DNA of 64,000 nt from CAXBGS01 sp963975425 (GCA_963975425.1 CAXBGS010000012.1:158182-222181); one strand, 5' to 3'; shown: positions 19,582-29,120, counted from the first letter of the stretch. Numbers and translations are program-made. The notes: generated by a model from the letters alone, not told the origin.

Positions 19582-20433
19582 ATGGATGCGAAGGAATTCT
19601 CTGGCGACGGGCTTCCCGACGACCTCGAAGCTTGCCATCGGCTGATCGCAACGTTGCAGTCGCAAGTCGACAAGCAAGCCACCGAGTTGTCACTCAAAGA
19701 CAAACTCACCCAAGAGCAGGCCCACTCGGTCCTTCAGCTCAAAGCCAACAACGACAAGCTCCAAGAGAAGAACAGCGAGCTGACGCTGAAAGTCGAAAAG
19801 CTACTTCAGCAACTCTTCGGGCGCAAGAGTGAACGCCGTACCGACGGTGAAGGCCAGCTCTATCTTGACCTCGGCGAAGAAGCCACACCCGAAGTGGTCA
19901 GCGCCTTGGAAGAAGCGGTCCGCGAAGCCGAACAAGTGGTCGAGGCCGCCGAGCAAGACAAGAAGAACCGAAAACCGAATCGTCCTCGCCAAGACGATCG
20001 CAAGTTCCCCGAGCACCTGCCACGCATCGAGCGGATCATCGACCTTCCAGAAAATCAACGAGAGGGCTTGCAGTTCATCGGCTATGACGAAGTCGAAACG
20101 CTCGAGTGGATTCGGCCTGAGCTTCGAGTGCGTTTGAGCAAGTACGCCAAGTATGTTCATCCGACCGACAAGACCCAAGGCATCGCCAGTGCCGATCGTC
20201 CCACCGGACTGGTCGAGGGTGACCGCTTTGACGCCTCGGTCGCAGTGGAAGTGGTGGCCTGGAAGTATTTTTATCACTTGCCGTTTTACCGCCAACAAGA
20301 CCTGTTTGCCGGCAGCGGATGGCCCTGTACGTCGTCGTGCCCAACCACCGGATCGAAAACCAACTCCCCTTGCCCGAACAGCAGGTGCTCATCGAGTGGC
20401 TTGGAGGGTTCTACCGACTCCTGCACATTGTGA
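19582..20433 (+). pseudogene. tnpC: IS66 transposase TnpC, N-terminal half only
   Basis: The first about 247 residues match IS66 TnpC: an N-terminal leucine-zipper-like coiled coil (residues 20-75), LLQQLFGRKSERR, the DLPENQREG region, and the DRFDASVAVEVVAWKYFYH and FAGSGW segments. After FAGSGW the sequence changes to an unrelated Ser/Pro/Thr-rich tail ending at 20433. The DDE catalytic core is missing, so transposition is impossible from this copy. Confidence 0.85.
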
Positions 20434-20612
20434 AAGCTGCGATAGACCCATGCGCCCGTTAGAATGTTGTTCACGATCCAATGTCCCCTGCGAAGTGCAT
20501 TTCAAGCGGGACCAAGTAGAGACTCGAAACCCAATGCAGGCTACGGAAGTCGATGGGAACCGAAGGTGAACGAAATTTTTTGCTATGCGTTTAAAGCAAA
20601 CCAGTTCCGCGT

Positions 20613-22094
20613 TCAGTAGCCCGCTCCGATGTCGAGCTCACTCGGCAGCAGGCGCAGAGTGTTGTAGTTTTCGACGCCATCATCGGAGAATTCGGATTCG
20701 AGCGATTCAAGCTGTGACTTCATTTGGTTGTGGGCGTCGATAAATTTTCGTCGCACTTCTGCATCCTGCAGGTCTTCAAAGGTGTTCGTAAAATCGGTCA
20801 TCAGCTTCGTGTACCGCACTCGTGAAGTCGCCATCGCGACGCAGGCGAGTGAACGCCATTCGTCGACGCCATAAGCGCCGCCGTCCTTGGGAACTTGCAC
20901 CTTGTTGATTCGTGGATCGAGCGCTAGACGAACGCCGGAAGTTCCGTAGACTTCGTGTCGAATGATTAAGTGATGCATCATGTCGGCGATGAATCTTGCC
21001 AGACCCGCCCGCCTTTCCAGTTTGTCAAACCGATCAGGAAGCGGCTGCACATAGGTCGCCGCAAGATTGGCGAACAACACCTGCACGCACTCGTCGGTCG
21101 CGACATCAGCGTCACTGGCATAGACGGCTTTCACCAAAGTCGTTGCATATTCCAGCCAGATCGCGGCGTATCGCTTCTCCCAAACGAGGCTTGATCTTGG
21201 CAGGACTTCTTCCAAGGATTGGCCTTCTCGATTAGTTAGCAGTACATTCTCACGATGATCGAAGTCTTCGTCATTGGCCAACTCGTACTCGCCAAACCGA
21301 TCATTCAAATGCCGCATCAAGGACGCGTTGGTCGTCGCGAATATCTGAGGGAACACCGCCTTGTCCTCCAGCAGGTTCTGCGTCGTTAGTTCTTCGGCCA
21401 ATTCGTGAGCAAACAGATGCGGGTACAAGGCCAGTCGCACCGAATGAAACCACTGTTTTTTAGCATCGAATGAATTGAACAGAGCGATTTCGACCAGATT
21501 CAATCCCATGTGGATTTCAACGAGATGCTTGCCGCTGACGACATGAAAATAGACAGTGGCCAAGATCATGTCTTCGGCGTGTCGGAACCTGGCATCCGAT
21601 GGATCAACGGCCAGCTCGACATCCGACTGTGGAGCCTGGACAGCTGTCAGCTCTAAGCAACGATTCGCGTCGTCGATCTCGAAGTATGCCTTGCCGCCAT
21701 AGGGTTCATAATCAGACTTGGTCTCGTATTTCTCAAAGAACGTTAGGTCCATCACGAAGGCTTGTTTGCCATCTCGAACGACCGGCTGAATAAAAGTTCC
21801 CGCGATTCCGTACTCAACCAGAAACGCCAGTAACTGGCCTCGACTGTAAGCGTCGATCGCCGTCGGCGGCGTGCGCTGGAAACCTGGGCCACGAACACCG
21901 GACTCGATCGAAAACCAACCGAGCGTCGGAAGGTAGATGCGCTTGAGAAACTGCTTGGGCCAATAGTTGCTGCCATCACTCCAAGGCTCCATCCTCGGCT
22001 TGAGCCTCAACGGCACGTCGATGTTGGCGATGGGAAAAACACGATTGACGACGCTGGCCGCACCGAAGGCGAATTTGACCAATTGCGTAATCAT
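20613..22094 (-). CDS. Lipoxygenase-like non-heme iron protein
   Basis: This protein has about 493 residues, or 502 if a TTG at 22121 is used; ATG 22094 was preferred. Around residues 190-240 it carries HLVEIHMGLN (His-x4-His) and later FHSVRLALYPHLFAHELAEE, resembling the iron-binding helix and the HPL-x-LLxPH element of lipoxygenases. Near residue 380 MMHHLIIRHEVYGT would be the second iron-binding helix. The N-terminal part is rich in aromatic residues (YWPKQFLKRIYLPTLGWFS). The assignment rests on these motifs and their order; overall similarity cannot be measured here. It would oxygenate polyunsaturated fatty acids. No signal peptide is evident. Confidence 0.5.
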   Translation of the reverse strand: MITQLVKFAFGAASVVNRVFPIANIDVPLRLKPRMEPWSDGSNYWPKQFLKRIYLPTLGWFSIESGVRGPGFQRTPPTAIDAYSRGQLLAFLVEYGIAGTFIQPVVRDGKQAFVMDLTFFEKYETKSDYEPYGGKAYFEIDDANRCLELTAVQAPQSDVELAVDPSDARFRHAEDMILATVYFHVVSGKHLVEIHMGLNLVEIALFNSFDAKKQWFHSVRLALYPHLFAHELAEELTTQNLLEDKAVFPQIFATTNASLMRHLNDRFGEYELANDEDFDHRENVLLTNREGQSLEEVLPRSSLVWEKRYAAIWLEYATTLVKAVYASDADVATDECVQVLFANLAATYVQPLPDRFDKLERRAGLARFIADMMHHLIIRHEVYGTSGVRLALDPRINKVQVPKDGGAYGVDEWRSLACVAMATSRVRYTKLMTDFTNTFEDLQDAEVRRKFIDAHNQMKSQLESLESEFSDDGVENYNTLRLLPSELDIGAGY

Positions 22095-22143
22095 CCCGAA
22101 GGCATGCACCTTAAGCGTCAACGCTTCGTCTAAACACGGAACA

Positions 22144-22368
22144 CTAACTGGATGCGTCTACGCTAAACCGCTCGGTCAAAACCTGCACTCGACACCATTT
22201 CGTCGTGAAACTCGTGATCTCACTGCTGACTACGTCAAGTTCAGCGGTTTCGGCTTCGGCGCCCACCAGCAGCCCGTTCACCTTGAACCACAGCGGATGA
22301 AAAATGGCCGGGTTGAAGTTGCCAATGACAACGATCGAGGCCCCTTCGAGATCCGGCTTGATTGACAT
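22144..22368 (-). pseudogene. Conserved hypothetical, C-terminally truncated
   Basis: The 74-codon frame begins MSIKPDLEGASIVVIGNF behind AGGAAAGTC. It reads like the N-terminus of a longer conserved bacterial protein whose members start with a similar SIKPDLEG-x-VVGxFNPxIF pattern (from memory). It stops soon after VLTERFSVDASS, where relatives would continue. It lies just upstream of the lipoxygenase-like gene on the same strand. Whether it is a short real protein or a remnant is uncertain. Confidence 0.45.
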
Positions 22369-23168
22369 GACTTTCCTGGAAATCACTGTAGTTTCAATGG
22401 TTTTCGTCATTCACTAGCTTACCAGTCATTTGGGCTAAAGGTGAGTTGTTGCACCGCCACAAAAGCCACGCCCACACACTTGTATCGGCTTAATCGTTAG
22501 AATCCGCCTTAGCTTTATCGGTCGGATTGCCAGATCTGCTTGTCAACGCTTCCAATATCCTTAAGGCTGCCCAGTCCAATGCCAGGTTGTTGATCTCAAA
22601 CTGTCCCTGCCCAGTTCAGCGTGGGGAAAGAAAAGGTGCGCGCAGTCATTTCCAGCGAATTAAAGGTCGACCTGCAGTGCTCCGGCGGCCGACACCGGTG
22701 AGAATTGCTGAACCACTTGGTTGCCAAGGAAAGCTTGTTGAAAACAATTAGGCAGCGATTTGCCAGGCGTCCGCGCCGAAATTTGGAGTCATCTTTGATC
22801 ACCGCGCTGCGAGTCACAACCGCTTGGATGCCATCGTAGGGCAGGGAGGGCGAGGTTCGCGGGCCGGCGGCGTTGTTGCGAGGTTCACGCGTTTCTGCCC
22901 GGTGTGTTGGTGCCCGTTGGTTTCCTGCTGATCACGGCACATTAGCGTGCACTGCGGGTTGCCAGTGATTTCGACTCATCGGGAGTAGGGGGCTTGTACC
23001 ATCTTTGTATTCCTATTGCCAAAATTCGGAACGAGTGCGAACGGGAGTAGGGGCGGACGATCGGAGTAAGTCGATCAGCTGTGGATAAGTTCGCGTATTG
23101 GCTTGCGCTGATTTCAGCCGGCGCGTACGCTGATCCGTGACGCCGCACTTGCGGCAGCACGGTGAACC
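22369..23168. other. Intergenic with candidate replication/partition site
   Basis: No convincing gene is seen in these 800 bases. The right half, close to parA, holds CGGGAGTAGGGG twice (about 22979 and 23042), a related CGGAGTAAG, and a perfect DnaA box. This is the arrangement expected of a plasmid or integrated-element origin or centromere. Confidence 0.45.
23080..23088 (-). promoter_or_regulatory. Perfect DnaA box
   Basis: TGTGGATAA is the exact reverse complement of the consensus TTATCCACA. A nine-base match can arise by chance, but its position 80 bases before parA beside repeated GGGAGTAGGGG words makes a replication role plausible. Confidence 0.5.
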
Positions 23169-23789
23169 ATGATCTATGCTTTTCTTTCTCAAAAAGGCGG
23201 TGTCGGGAAAACAACGCTTTCCATTCACACCGCTGACGAATTGTCTCGGCGGCGCCGCCGGGTGCTGCTCGTCGATGCCGATCCGCAGGGCAGTGCCCTG
23301 TCATGGTCAAACGGTCGCGAGAAGGCGACGTTTTCGGTGATCGGAATGCCCAAGGCCACACTGCACAAAGAGATCGAGTCGATCGCGGCGGACTACGATG
23401 ACGTGGTCATCGATGCGCCTCCGCGGGCCGCCGACATCGCCAAATCCATCATTTTGGCCAGCGACGTGGTGGTCATTCCGCTGCAACCTTCGCCGCTGGA
23501 TGTTTGGGAAGCGACCAAGACACTCGATCTGGTCCGCGAGGCGCAGGTGTACCGTCCCTCGGTCCGCACCTGCCTGGTCGTCAACCGCAAGATCGCGAAC
23601 ACGGCCATCGGCCGCGATGTTCGACACGCGATGAAGGGTTTGGATACGCCTCTGCTCAAGGCGGAGCTTGGACAGCGCGTCGGGTTCGCTGAGACGGCGG
23701 CGAGCGGGTCGACGGTACTGGACAAACGGTTGTCCAAAGCGGCGCAGGAAGTCAAGCGATTTGTCAACGAACTGAGGAGGCTGAAATGA
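23169..23789 (+). CDS. parA: ParA-family partition ATPase
   Basis: The 206-residue protein has the deviant Walker A box K9GGVGKTT16, Walker A' VLLVDADPQGS and YDDVVIDAPPR as Walker B. It lacks the long N-terminal DNA-binding domain, so it is the small ParF/ParA type Ib found on plasmids and integrative elements. It would segregate the replicon on the nucleoid together with the ribbon-helix-helix protein encoded next, whose start overlaps its stop (ATGA). Upstream lie a DnaA box and short repeats. Confidence 0.92.
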   Translation: MIYAFLSQKGGVGKTTLSIHTADELSRRRRRVLLVDADPQGSALSWSNGREKATFSVIGMPKATLHKEIESIAADYDDVVIDAPPRAADIAKSIILASDVVVIPLQPSPLDVWEATKTLDLVREAQVYRPSVRTCLVVNRKIANTAIGRDVRHAMKGLDTPLLKAELGQRVGFAETAASGSTVLDKRLSKAAQEVKRFVNELRRLK

Positions 23790-24043
23790 GCAAACGAATT
23801 CAACTGAGCACGCGCCCGGCCGAAGCGAAGGAAGCCGAGGGAGCCGATCGATGGGTGGGATTGGACGAGCCGTCCTCTCCGGCTGACAAACGAATCAAGC
23901 CCGTTCGGCTGACCTTCGATCTTGATCCGGAGCTGCACAGGCGATTGCGTATCCATTGCTTCACGCTCGGACAGCCGATCTCCGAGTTTCTTCGAAACCA
24001 AATTCAGTCCGTCGTCGAGGTAGACGCGTTTCACAAGCCTTGA
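23786..24043 (+). CDS. Ribbon-helix-helix partition partner (ParG-like)
   Basis: This 85-residue protein has a disordered, charged N-terminal arm and a C-terminal ribbon-helix-helix of the CopG/ParG kind (RLTFDLDPELHRRLRIHCFTLGQPISEFLRNQI). It overlaps parA by four bases. By analogy with ParF-ParG it should bind the centromere and stimulate the ATPase. The role is inferred from position and fold. Confidence 0.75.
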   Translation: MSKRIQLSTRPAEAKEAEGADRWVGLDEPSSPADKRIKPVRLTFDLDPELHRRLRIHCFTLGQPISEFLRNQIQSVVEVDAFHKP

Positions 24044-24330
24044 GTGTTTCCTTGATTCGAACTCTTGGACTTGGGGATTGAGACCTAAAACTGGATTTGA
24101 GCGCTTCCGCACCTTCGGCGATAGACGCCGGTGGTAACGATCGTCGTGATGCAATGCCTGCTACAGATCGCCTAAATGTCGTTCGTATCTTCGACAAGCG
24201 TCTAAAGATGCCTGGCAGATCGGCCAGCGAACCTGCAATTTACTTGAGAGTTCATGGCTCGATCCGAATTTACGAAGCCGAGCATTCTTCTTCCCAGTTG
24301 CGGCCACAGCATTTAACCTGTCGTTTACTT
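24044..24330. other. Intergenic between partition genes and operon remnant
   Basis: Nothing coding is supported in these 290 bases. Confidence 0.3.
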
Positions 24331-24480
24331 TCATCGGCCTGGTTTTTTGATCAACGCTTCGTACTGAATATCGTGGATTAGGTTCGGCAAGTTCTCTCGC
24401 CAATTCTCCATCGGCCTTCCGTATTGCTTGTGGTAATTGGCGACCTCGAAGAAATGGCAATACAAGCAGAGCAGAATCGC
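24331..24480 (-). pseudogene. Sulfotransferase C-terminal fragment
   Basis: The minus-strand frame reads CLYCHFFEVANYHKQYGRP, then MENWRENLPNLIHDIQYEALI. This matches the C-terminal part of the sulfotransferase family that often has CLSCYFxxF, then YRQYERLMxHW, LPxxxxxxxYExLV. The N-terminal 5'-PSB loop and core are absent. It immediately follows the stop of the DUF1559 gene, so it is the decayed last member of the upstream operon or a fusion scar. Confidence 0.6.
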
Positions 24481-24484
24481 CTGG

Positions 24485-25492
24485 CTATTCAGTAAATTGC
24501 TCGTCTGATCCCTCGGCAATTCCACCTAAGGCCTTGAGTAGTTCCACAGAGATCGAATCGGTGACGAAACGGACGCTTCCGTCTGCGAGAGCAATGTTGA
24601 GTCCTCCAAAGTGTTCGCTTCCGGGCGCCTCGAAGTGGGCTTTGTTCGGTGTGAAGCATCCATCGCTACATGTTGAAAAATGCGTGGAAGCGCCACCGAT
24701 AGCCCAGCCATCGTGACTTGTCGTTTGGTGCAGTCCGTCATCCATCCGTTGTAGCTCGCCCAACATGACGGTGTGAGAAAGGCCGTCGAGTACCTCAGCA
24801 AATCTGACACCTCGGTTGACGGCGTGAAACATTCCTTTGCACTCTGCAAGCGTCCGATTGTCGTAGTCAGTCTGCCAGAACTCATGCGAGCCGCAGTTGT
24901 GGTAGCCGTTACACGCTCCGAGGCAACCACCATAATCATTTCCGCCACTGATCCATTGTTCAAACATGATCGCGGGATTCGTGACCGTTCCCCGCCGCGA
25001 TGGGCAGTAAAGTAGCGGCAAATCGAGTTCGGCTAGCTTTCGATTTCCCTTGACACTCGTGTTGAAGTTCCAAGACTCGAACAGGGAATTACCTTCGACA
25101 AACGGCAGAACTTGAACAATCCAACTCGTACCGTGATGACCGCTTCCAAGGCTAGCCTCATAAGCAACATTCGCCGCCTTGAGAATTGTACTGGACGTGC
25201 AAACTGGAATGGCCGCGTCGGGTCGCGTCATCACGACTGCTGGCGGCAGGGAGCGATGGGCCGCGTGATAGTTATGGATTCCAAGCGAAAGCTGCTTCAA
25301 GTTGTTCTGACACTTTGCACGTCTCATTGCCTCGCGAGCAGCGCCGATCGCGGGAAGTAACAGCGAAGCAACGATTCCGATGATTCCGATAACGACCAGT
25401 ACTTCGATAAGTGTAAAGCCGCGACCGAGTGTGCGTGCGATAAGCGCTGTCGGCTGGAATTTAGTAACGACAAATCTTTCCTTGTACACCAT
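24485..25492 (-). CDS. DUF1559 pseudopilin-like protein
   Basis: The 335-residue protein has a type IV pilin-like N-terminus, GRGFTLIEVLVVIGIIGIVASLLLPAI, with the prepilin-peptidase site between Gly and Phe. It is followed by REAMRRAKCQNNLKQLSLGIHNYH and the DUF1559 core with its final ALADGSVRFVTDSIS motif. This family is massively expanded in planctomycetes; the exact role is unknown. ATG 25492 follows the upstream stop by a few bases, so it is the last intact gene of the operon starting at 31962. Confidence 0.93.
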   Translation of the reverse strand: MVYKERFVVTKFQPTALIARTLGRGFTLIEVLVVIGIIGIVASLLLPAIGAAREAMRRAKCQNNLKQLSLGIHNYHAAHRSLPPAVVMTRPDAAIPVCTSSTILKAANVAYEASLGSGHHGTSWIVQVLPFVEGNSLFESWNFNTSVKGNRKLAELDLPLLYCPSRRGTVTNPAIMFEQWISGGNDYGGCLGACNGYHNCGSHEFWQTDYDNRTLAECKGMFHAVNRGVRFAEVLDGLSHTVMLGELQRMDDGLHQTTSHDGWAIGGASTHFSTCSDGCFTPNKAHFEAPGSEHFGGLNIALADGSVRFVTDSISVELLKALGGIAEGSDEQFTE

Positions 25493-25495
25493 CAC

Positions 25496-26350
25496 TTACC
25501 CCGAGTCGCTGGCGGACTTTGACTGCTGAAACAACCACTCAATATACTTGTTCGGCGTGGTCCGCACGTTGTCCCAACTTCTGTGTCCGACGCCTTCGAG
25601 AATTGATAGTTTGGCGTTTCCGCCAGCGGAATTGACGGCATCGAACATTTCCTGGCTGCGAGATGGAGCGACCACAGTGTCTACGCTACCGTGCACTGCC
25701 CAAATGGGAACACTCGCGAGTTGGGCCGCCGTGTCTAGTTTGCCACCTCCTGCCACCGGAAGCAGCGCCGCAAATTCTTCATTGCTGTGAGCTCCAAAGT
25801 GCCAACAGCCGAAGCCGCCCATCGAGAACCCTACCAGATAGATTCGAGATGCGTCGATTGCCTGAGTCAGCTTTAGTTCGGTAAGCAATGTCGCGAGGGT
25901 GTCCTGCATATCAAACGGTGATTCACTGTACCATTGCATCCCAGGCGGACACTGGGGAACGACGACGTAACAGGGGTGATGCTCCTGGAACGTCTCGTCC
26001 ACAAAATCAGTCCCAATAAAGCTCATCAGACGACGAGGATTGTTGCCACGTTCGCCCGACCCATGAAGGCAGAGCAATAGTGGAAGATAAGGTTCATCCG
26101 ATAAATCTGGCGAATGCAACAGGTACTTAAGCTGAGGTGCGCTCGCTGAGTTTGGTTGGCACGGAAATTCGTGAACCGTAAATTGGTCCATCGCTCGGTC
26201 GAGCCTGCGTTCGCTGAGTGTCTTGCGGAATAGAGAGTAGGCTTGCGGTCCAAACCAAAGAGCAGTGTTTGCCGCAATCCAGATGCCGACGAGCCTTACC
26301 CATAACGGCAATCGCGTGAACCATGGTTTTGTCGAGGCCGATGGACTCAT
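25496..26350 (-). CDS. Membrane-anchored alpha/beta hydrolase (esterase)
   Basis: The 284-residue protein has an N-terminal membrane anchor (WVRLVGIWIAANTALWF) and an alpha/beta-hydrolase fold. LCLHGSGERGNN gives the oxyanion loop, GFSMGGFG the nucleophile elbow Ser, AVHGSVDTVV the acid and GVGHRSW the His. It resembles the PHB-depolymerase/prolyl-oligopeptidase-like esterases of planctomycetes. The start at 26350 overlaps the preceding stop (ATGA) and was preferred over a longer frame inside the upstream gene. The substrate is unknown. Confidence 0.85.
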   Translation of the reverse strand: MSPSASTKPWFTRLPLWVRLVGIWIAANTALWFGPQAYSLFRKTLSERRLDRAMDQFTVHEFPCQPNSASAPQLKYLLHSPDLSDEPYLPLLLCLHGSGERGNNPRRLMSFIGTDFVDETFQEHHPCYVVVPQCPPGMQWYSESPFDMQDTLATLLTELKLTQAIDASRIYLVGFSMGGFGCWHFGAHSNEEFAALLPVAGGGKLDTAAQLASVPIWAVHGSVDTVVAPSRSQEMFDAVNSAGGNAKLSILEGVGHRSWDNVRTTPNKYIEWLFQQSKSASDSG

Positions 26351-27732
26351 TGCTCGCTTACGGGTCGGCAGGTGTCCACGCGCAGACTTAGACATCGGCG
26401 GAGGAAGAGACAAATCCAGAGGCAAACGCAAACGACCCCGGCAGCAAGAATCCCTATCTGGTAGTTGCGAACTCGGTCGTCGACAGTCACTTCAAACGTA
26501 GCTTCGCCCGACGCTGATGAGGCAAGTCGATCGTAGGTCAAGCCTTGCTGTACTTCTCCAGACGTAATTTCGCGTCGACTCAGATCGGAGCGTACGATCC
26601 ACTGGGAATCCTTAACGTCATCGATTACCCATGCGCCTGGCACATCAATGCGAGTCGCAGAATCAATCCGTTTTTCGAATTCAGTCGGCAAATTTTCTAT
26701 CTTCATGACCGATGAGTGCGAAAATGCCTGTACAGGGCGTTCGGCCGTTTCTTGCGACACCACCGTCCAGCCCGATGGAACGAGTCCGAATCGCTCGTCA
26801 CTCTCGTAGAAAATGTCGATGAGGACGTTTCCAAATCGTGAAGGAGTTGGTTGCCCATAAACAGTCAACTCCTGTCGGCTTGGCATTCGTACGATTCCCA
26901 TGAATCTGCGCACCACGAACTCGGATAACGGATCGATCCAGAAACGCCGCTGATGCTCGGAGTTCGTAGCACGTTCTTCGATTACGAGGCATTCATGGCC
27001 GTGAACGGCTTGTTTCTCAGGTAGTAGCGAGAGCGAGTTCCGATCCAGCCCGATGGTCACAGAATCTATTCGGCGCAAAGCGAGGAGAGCAGCTTGCAAC
27101 TCAAGACTGTTTACCTGGTCAGCGACATCACGTTCGGCGACTAACCGAGTCCAAACCAGGGAACCTGGTATAAACCTAGAACGAATCGTGATGCGGTCAA
27201 AAAGATTGTCGTCGCCGTACCAACGATCCACAATTTTCGAGCCATCGAGTGCTCGCGAAAACTCTTGGGTTGGCCGGAACTCCAACTCCGGTCTTAGATA
27301 GCCCATGCTGTGCGCGTATAGGAAATCACCTTCCACCGGTGCGGAGCCCATTCGTTGTACCAGAGGCGAATACTGGACCACCGGTCGGGCTTCCGCGTCG
27401 TTGCTGATTCGATCCCGACAGTGATTCCCAACGGCCCATCTTTCAGATCGATACAAAAAGCTGTTGGCCTGAAGCTCCAAGGTCGACATGCTGTCGTTTC
27501 GTATTTTCGTTTCCTGATTGGGAGACAACCAAGTTGTTCGATAGCGGGAAAACCTAGCGATCGGATCAGGGCTTAAAGTCCAGGAGAGCTTGAGTTCACT
27601 CAAACGAGATGCCGACTCGGTCCACTTCTCAACCACGTCTTTGACACTCGTTGGTAACAACTCACTTAAATCCTCTGAGTTAACAAAGGACTGGATGGAA
27701 ATCACGGTGCATGCAAAGATCAGAATTCGCAC
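26347..27732 (-). CDS. Exported protein with C-terminal membrane anchor, unknown function
   Basis: The 461-residue protein has a signal peptide (MRILIFACTVISIQSFVNS) and a C-terminal membrane helix (IGILAAGVVCVCLWICLFLRR) ending in a short basic tail. The extracytoplasmic body has no motif I recognise. Its layout (signal peptide, beta-rich body with an outer-membrane-lipoprotein-sorting-like feel, C-terminal anchor) parallels the 410-residue protein at 33302. A GTG start overlaps the preceding TAG by one base. It is co-transcribed with the two esterases. Confidence 0.75.
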   Translation of the reverse strand: MRILIFACTVISIQSFVNSEDLSELLPTSVKDVVEKWTESASRLSELKLSWTLSPDPIARFSRYRTTWLSPNQETKIRNDSMSTLELQANSFLYRSERWAVGNHCRDRISNDAEARPVVQYSPLVQRMGSAPVEGDFLYAHSMGYLRPELEFRPTQEFSRALDGSKIVDRWYGDDNLFDRITIRSRFIPGSLVWTRLVAERDVADQVNSLELQAALLALRRIDSVTIGLDRNSLSLLPEKQAVHGHECLVIEERATNSEHQRRFWIDPLSEFVVRRFMGIVRMPSRQELTVYGQPTPSRFGNVLIDIFYESDERFGLVPSGWTVVSQETAERPVQAFSHSSVMKIENLPTEFEKRIDSATRIDVPGAWVIDDVKDSQWIVRSDLSRREITSGEVQQGLTYDRLASSASGEATFEVTVDDRVRNYQIGILAAGVVCVCLWICLFLRRCLSLRVDTCRPVSEQ

Positions 27733-29120
27733 TAGTCACTCGCATCCGTTGCTTTGGAAACACCGTTGCCGGCTTCCCGGTAGAGAATGCCTCGGAATTG
27801 CGGGCGACTTTCGAGTCTTCCGACAAGCCCGAATCCAATCCAGTCGTATTCGTCGGTGGTCGACAATAAATTCCACCCGTTGATGCGAACCAGGAATTTC
27901 CCACGATCAACCAGTAGCTGAACGTGGTTCCAGTTGTTTGGCCTGAGCGTTGCCTGCGCGGCGAGGTCGCCCACAACTAGAAGTTCCCCGCTAGATGAAT
28001 AGAGTGCGGATTCTCCGACAATCGCATCCCGAATCACAAGTCGATGCTGGGCAACTTGGTCATGTGAATGACCGTCGCGTAAAGCGAGTTCAATGTGGTT
28101 TCGGCTGGCGCAACGAAAGTCAAATCGCAACTCGAACTGAGCAGTCGTTCGATTGCAAGCGAGTAGAGAGTCCCGACCTCCTTTGGATTCATCACACTTC
28201 AGGATCAAATCCTCGCCTGCCACTTTCTCTTCCGTGACTTGCCAATCAGCCTCACCAAATTGCTTCCAGTGCTCCAACTCAGGATCGATCAGATTCGTGA
28301 AACGCGATCTCTTGTCTTTTGGTGACTTCCTTTGACGCAAGAGCCATTGATACATCGCCGGATCGCGAAAGGAAAAATTCCAAGCGTCGTGAGATCCTTG
28401 GGCGTATTCCGTACAGGTTGCATCAAGACCACGGGATACCAGGCGTCTACGCAGCACTCGGTTTGAGTTGACGACCCTCTCTTTGTCACCTCCATTGTAG
28501 AATGACCACAGCGCAATGCTGTTTACGGATAATGCATCGGCAGTTTTTTCAATCAGCGAGCCGCCGAGGCTCGCTGCGATGGGTACAACAGCGGCGAACC
28601 TTTCAGGGTATGCGGCAGCCAATTCTAAGGCTCCAGTGCCTCCAGCAGAAACGCCGGTGACGTAGATCTTATCCTGATCAACCCTGTAGTCTTCGGTGAC
28701 CTGATCAAGGATTTGCAGGGCGACTCGAGTGTCATTGCTATCTGCCTGCCAGGAGCCGTCGAGACTACACTGCGGCATCACGCAAAGAAATGGGAAGCTG
28801 GCTTTCATTTCCCAGATCTGACGTCCGAAGTTGTTCGAAATCTGATTAGTTCCGTCGTCTCCATTCTCACCGACTCCATTCAAGAAAAGTAGAACCGGGT
28901 TGCCATTTCTCTCAGATTCGGCGGATGTGTGTGGAACAAACACCATATACCGCCTTCGCTCACCGTTTTCGCGAAACAGGACTCTTGGCACAAAACCGTG
29001 ACGCAATGTGGATTTTGCGTCTCGCCATTTTGCGAAGGCGGGTTCGATCACAAGCCACAAATTCGCAGTAAGGCTCGTAGCTAAAACCGTAAGAATGACG
29101 ATGACCGTGGTACGCTTCAT
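27732..29120 (-). CDS. Exported esterase fused to a concanavalin-like C-terminal domain
   Basis: The 462-residue protein has a signal anchor at the N-terminus (VIVILTVLATSLTANLWLV). Residues about 45-270 form an esterase with FLNGVGENGDDG, GVSAGGTGALELAAAYPERFAAVVPIAA (nucleophile Ser) and GSHDAW (His). The last 170 residues look like a beta-sandwich of the DUF1080/LamG kind (NNWNHVQLLVDRGKFLVRINGW). This suggests an extracellular polysaccharide or ester-processing enzyme. It overlaps the upstream DUF1559 gene by four bases (ATGA). Confidence 0.8.
   Translation of the reverse strand: MKRTTVIVILTVLATSLTANLWLVIEPAFAKWRDAKSTLRHGFVPRVLFRENGERRRYMVFVPHTSAESERNGNPVLLFLNGVGENGDDGTNQISNNFGRQIWEMKASFPFLCVMPQCSLDGSWQADSNDTRVALQILDQVTEDYRVDQDKIYVTGVSAGGTGALELAAAYPERFAAVVPIAASLGGSLIEKTADALSVNSIALWSFYNGGDKERVVNSNRVLRRRLVSRGLDATCTEYAQGSHDAWNFSFRDPAMYQWLLRQRKSPKDKRSRFTNLIDPELEHWKQFGEADWQVTEEKVAGEDLILKCDESKGGRDSLLACNRTTAQFELRFDFRCASRNHIELALRDGHSHDQVAQHRLVIRDAIVGESALYSSSGELLVVGDLAAQATLRPNNWNHVQLLVDRGKFLVRINGWNLLSTTDEYDWIGFGLVGRLESRPQFRGILYREAGNGVSKATDASD

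Larger units (their letters stand above)
18803..20323 (+). mobile_element. IS66-family element, right part missing
   Basis: The left terminus TGTAGGCGCGTGGTTTAGG resembles the IS66 terminus at 40856 (TGTTGGCGCGTGGCGTAGG). It carries tnpA, tnpB and the first half of tnpC in the usual overlapping order. Homology stops at about 20323 inside tnpC. Confidence 0.85.

Noticed and set aside
20323..20460. Possible gene in the tail fused to IS66 TnpC (ALYVVVPNHRIENQLPLPEQ in one frame)
   Set aside because: The frame is short and unrecognised; both strands give similarly plausible readings, so no call was made.
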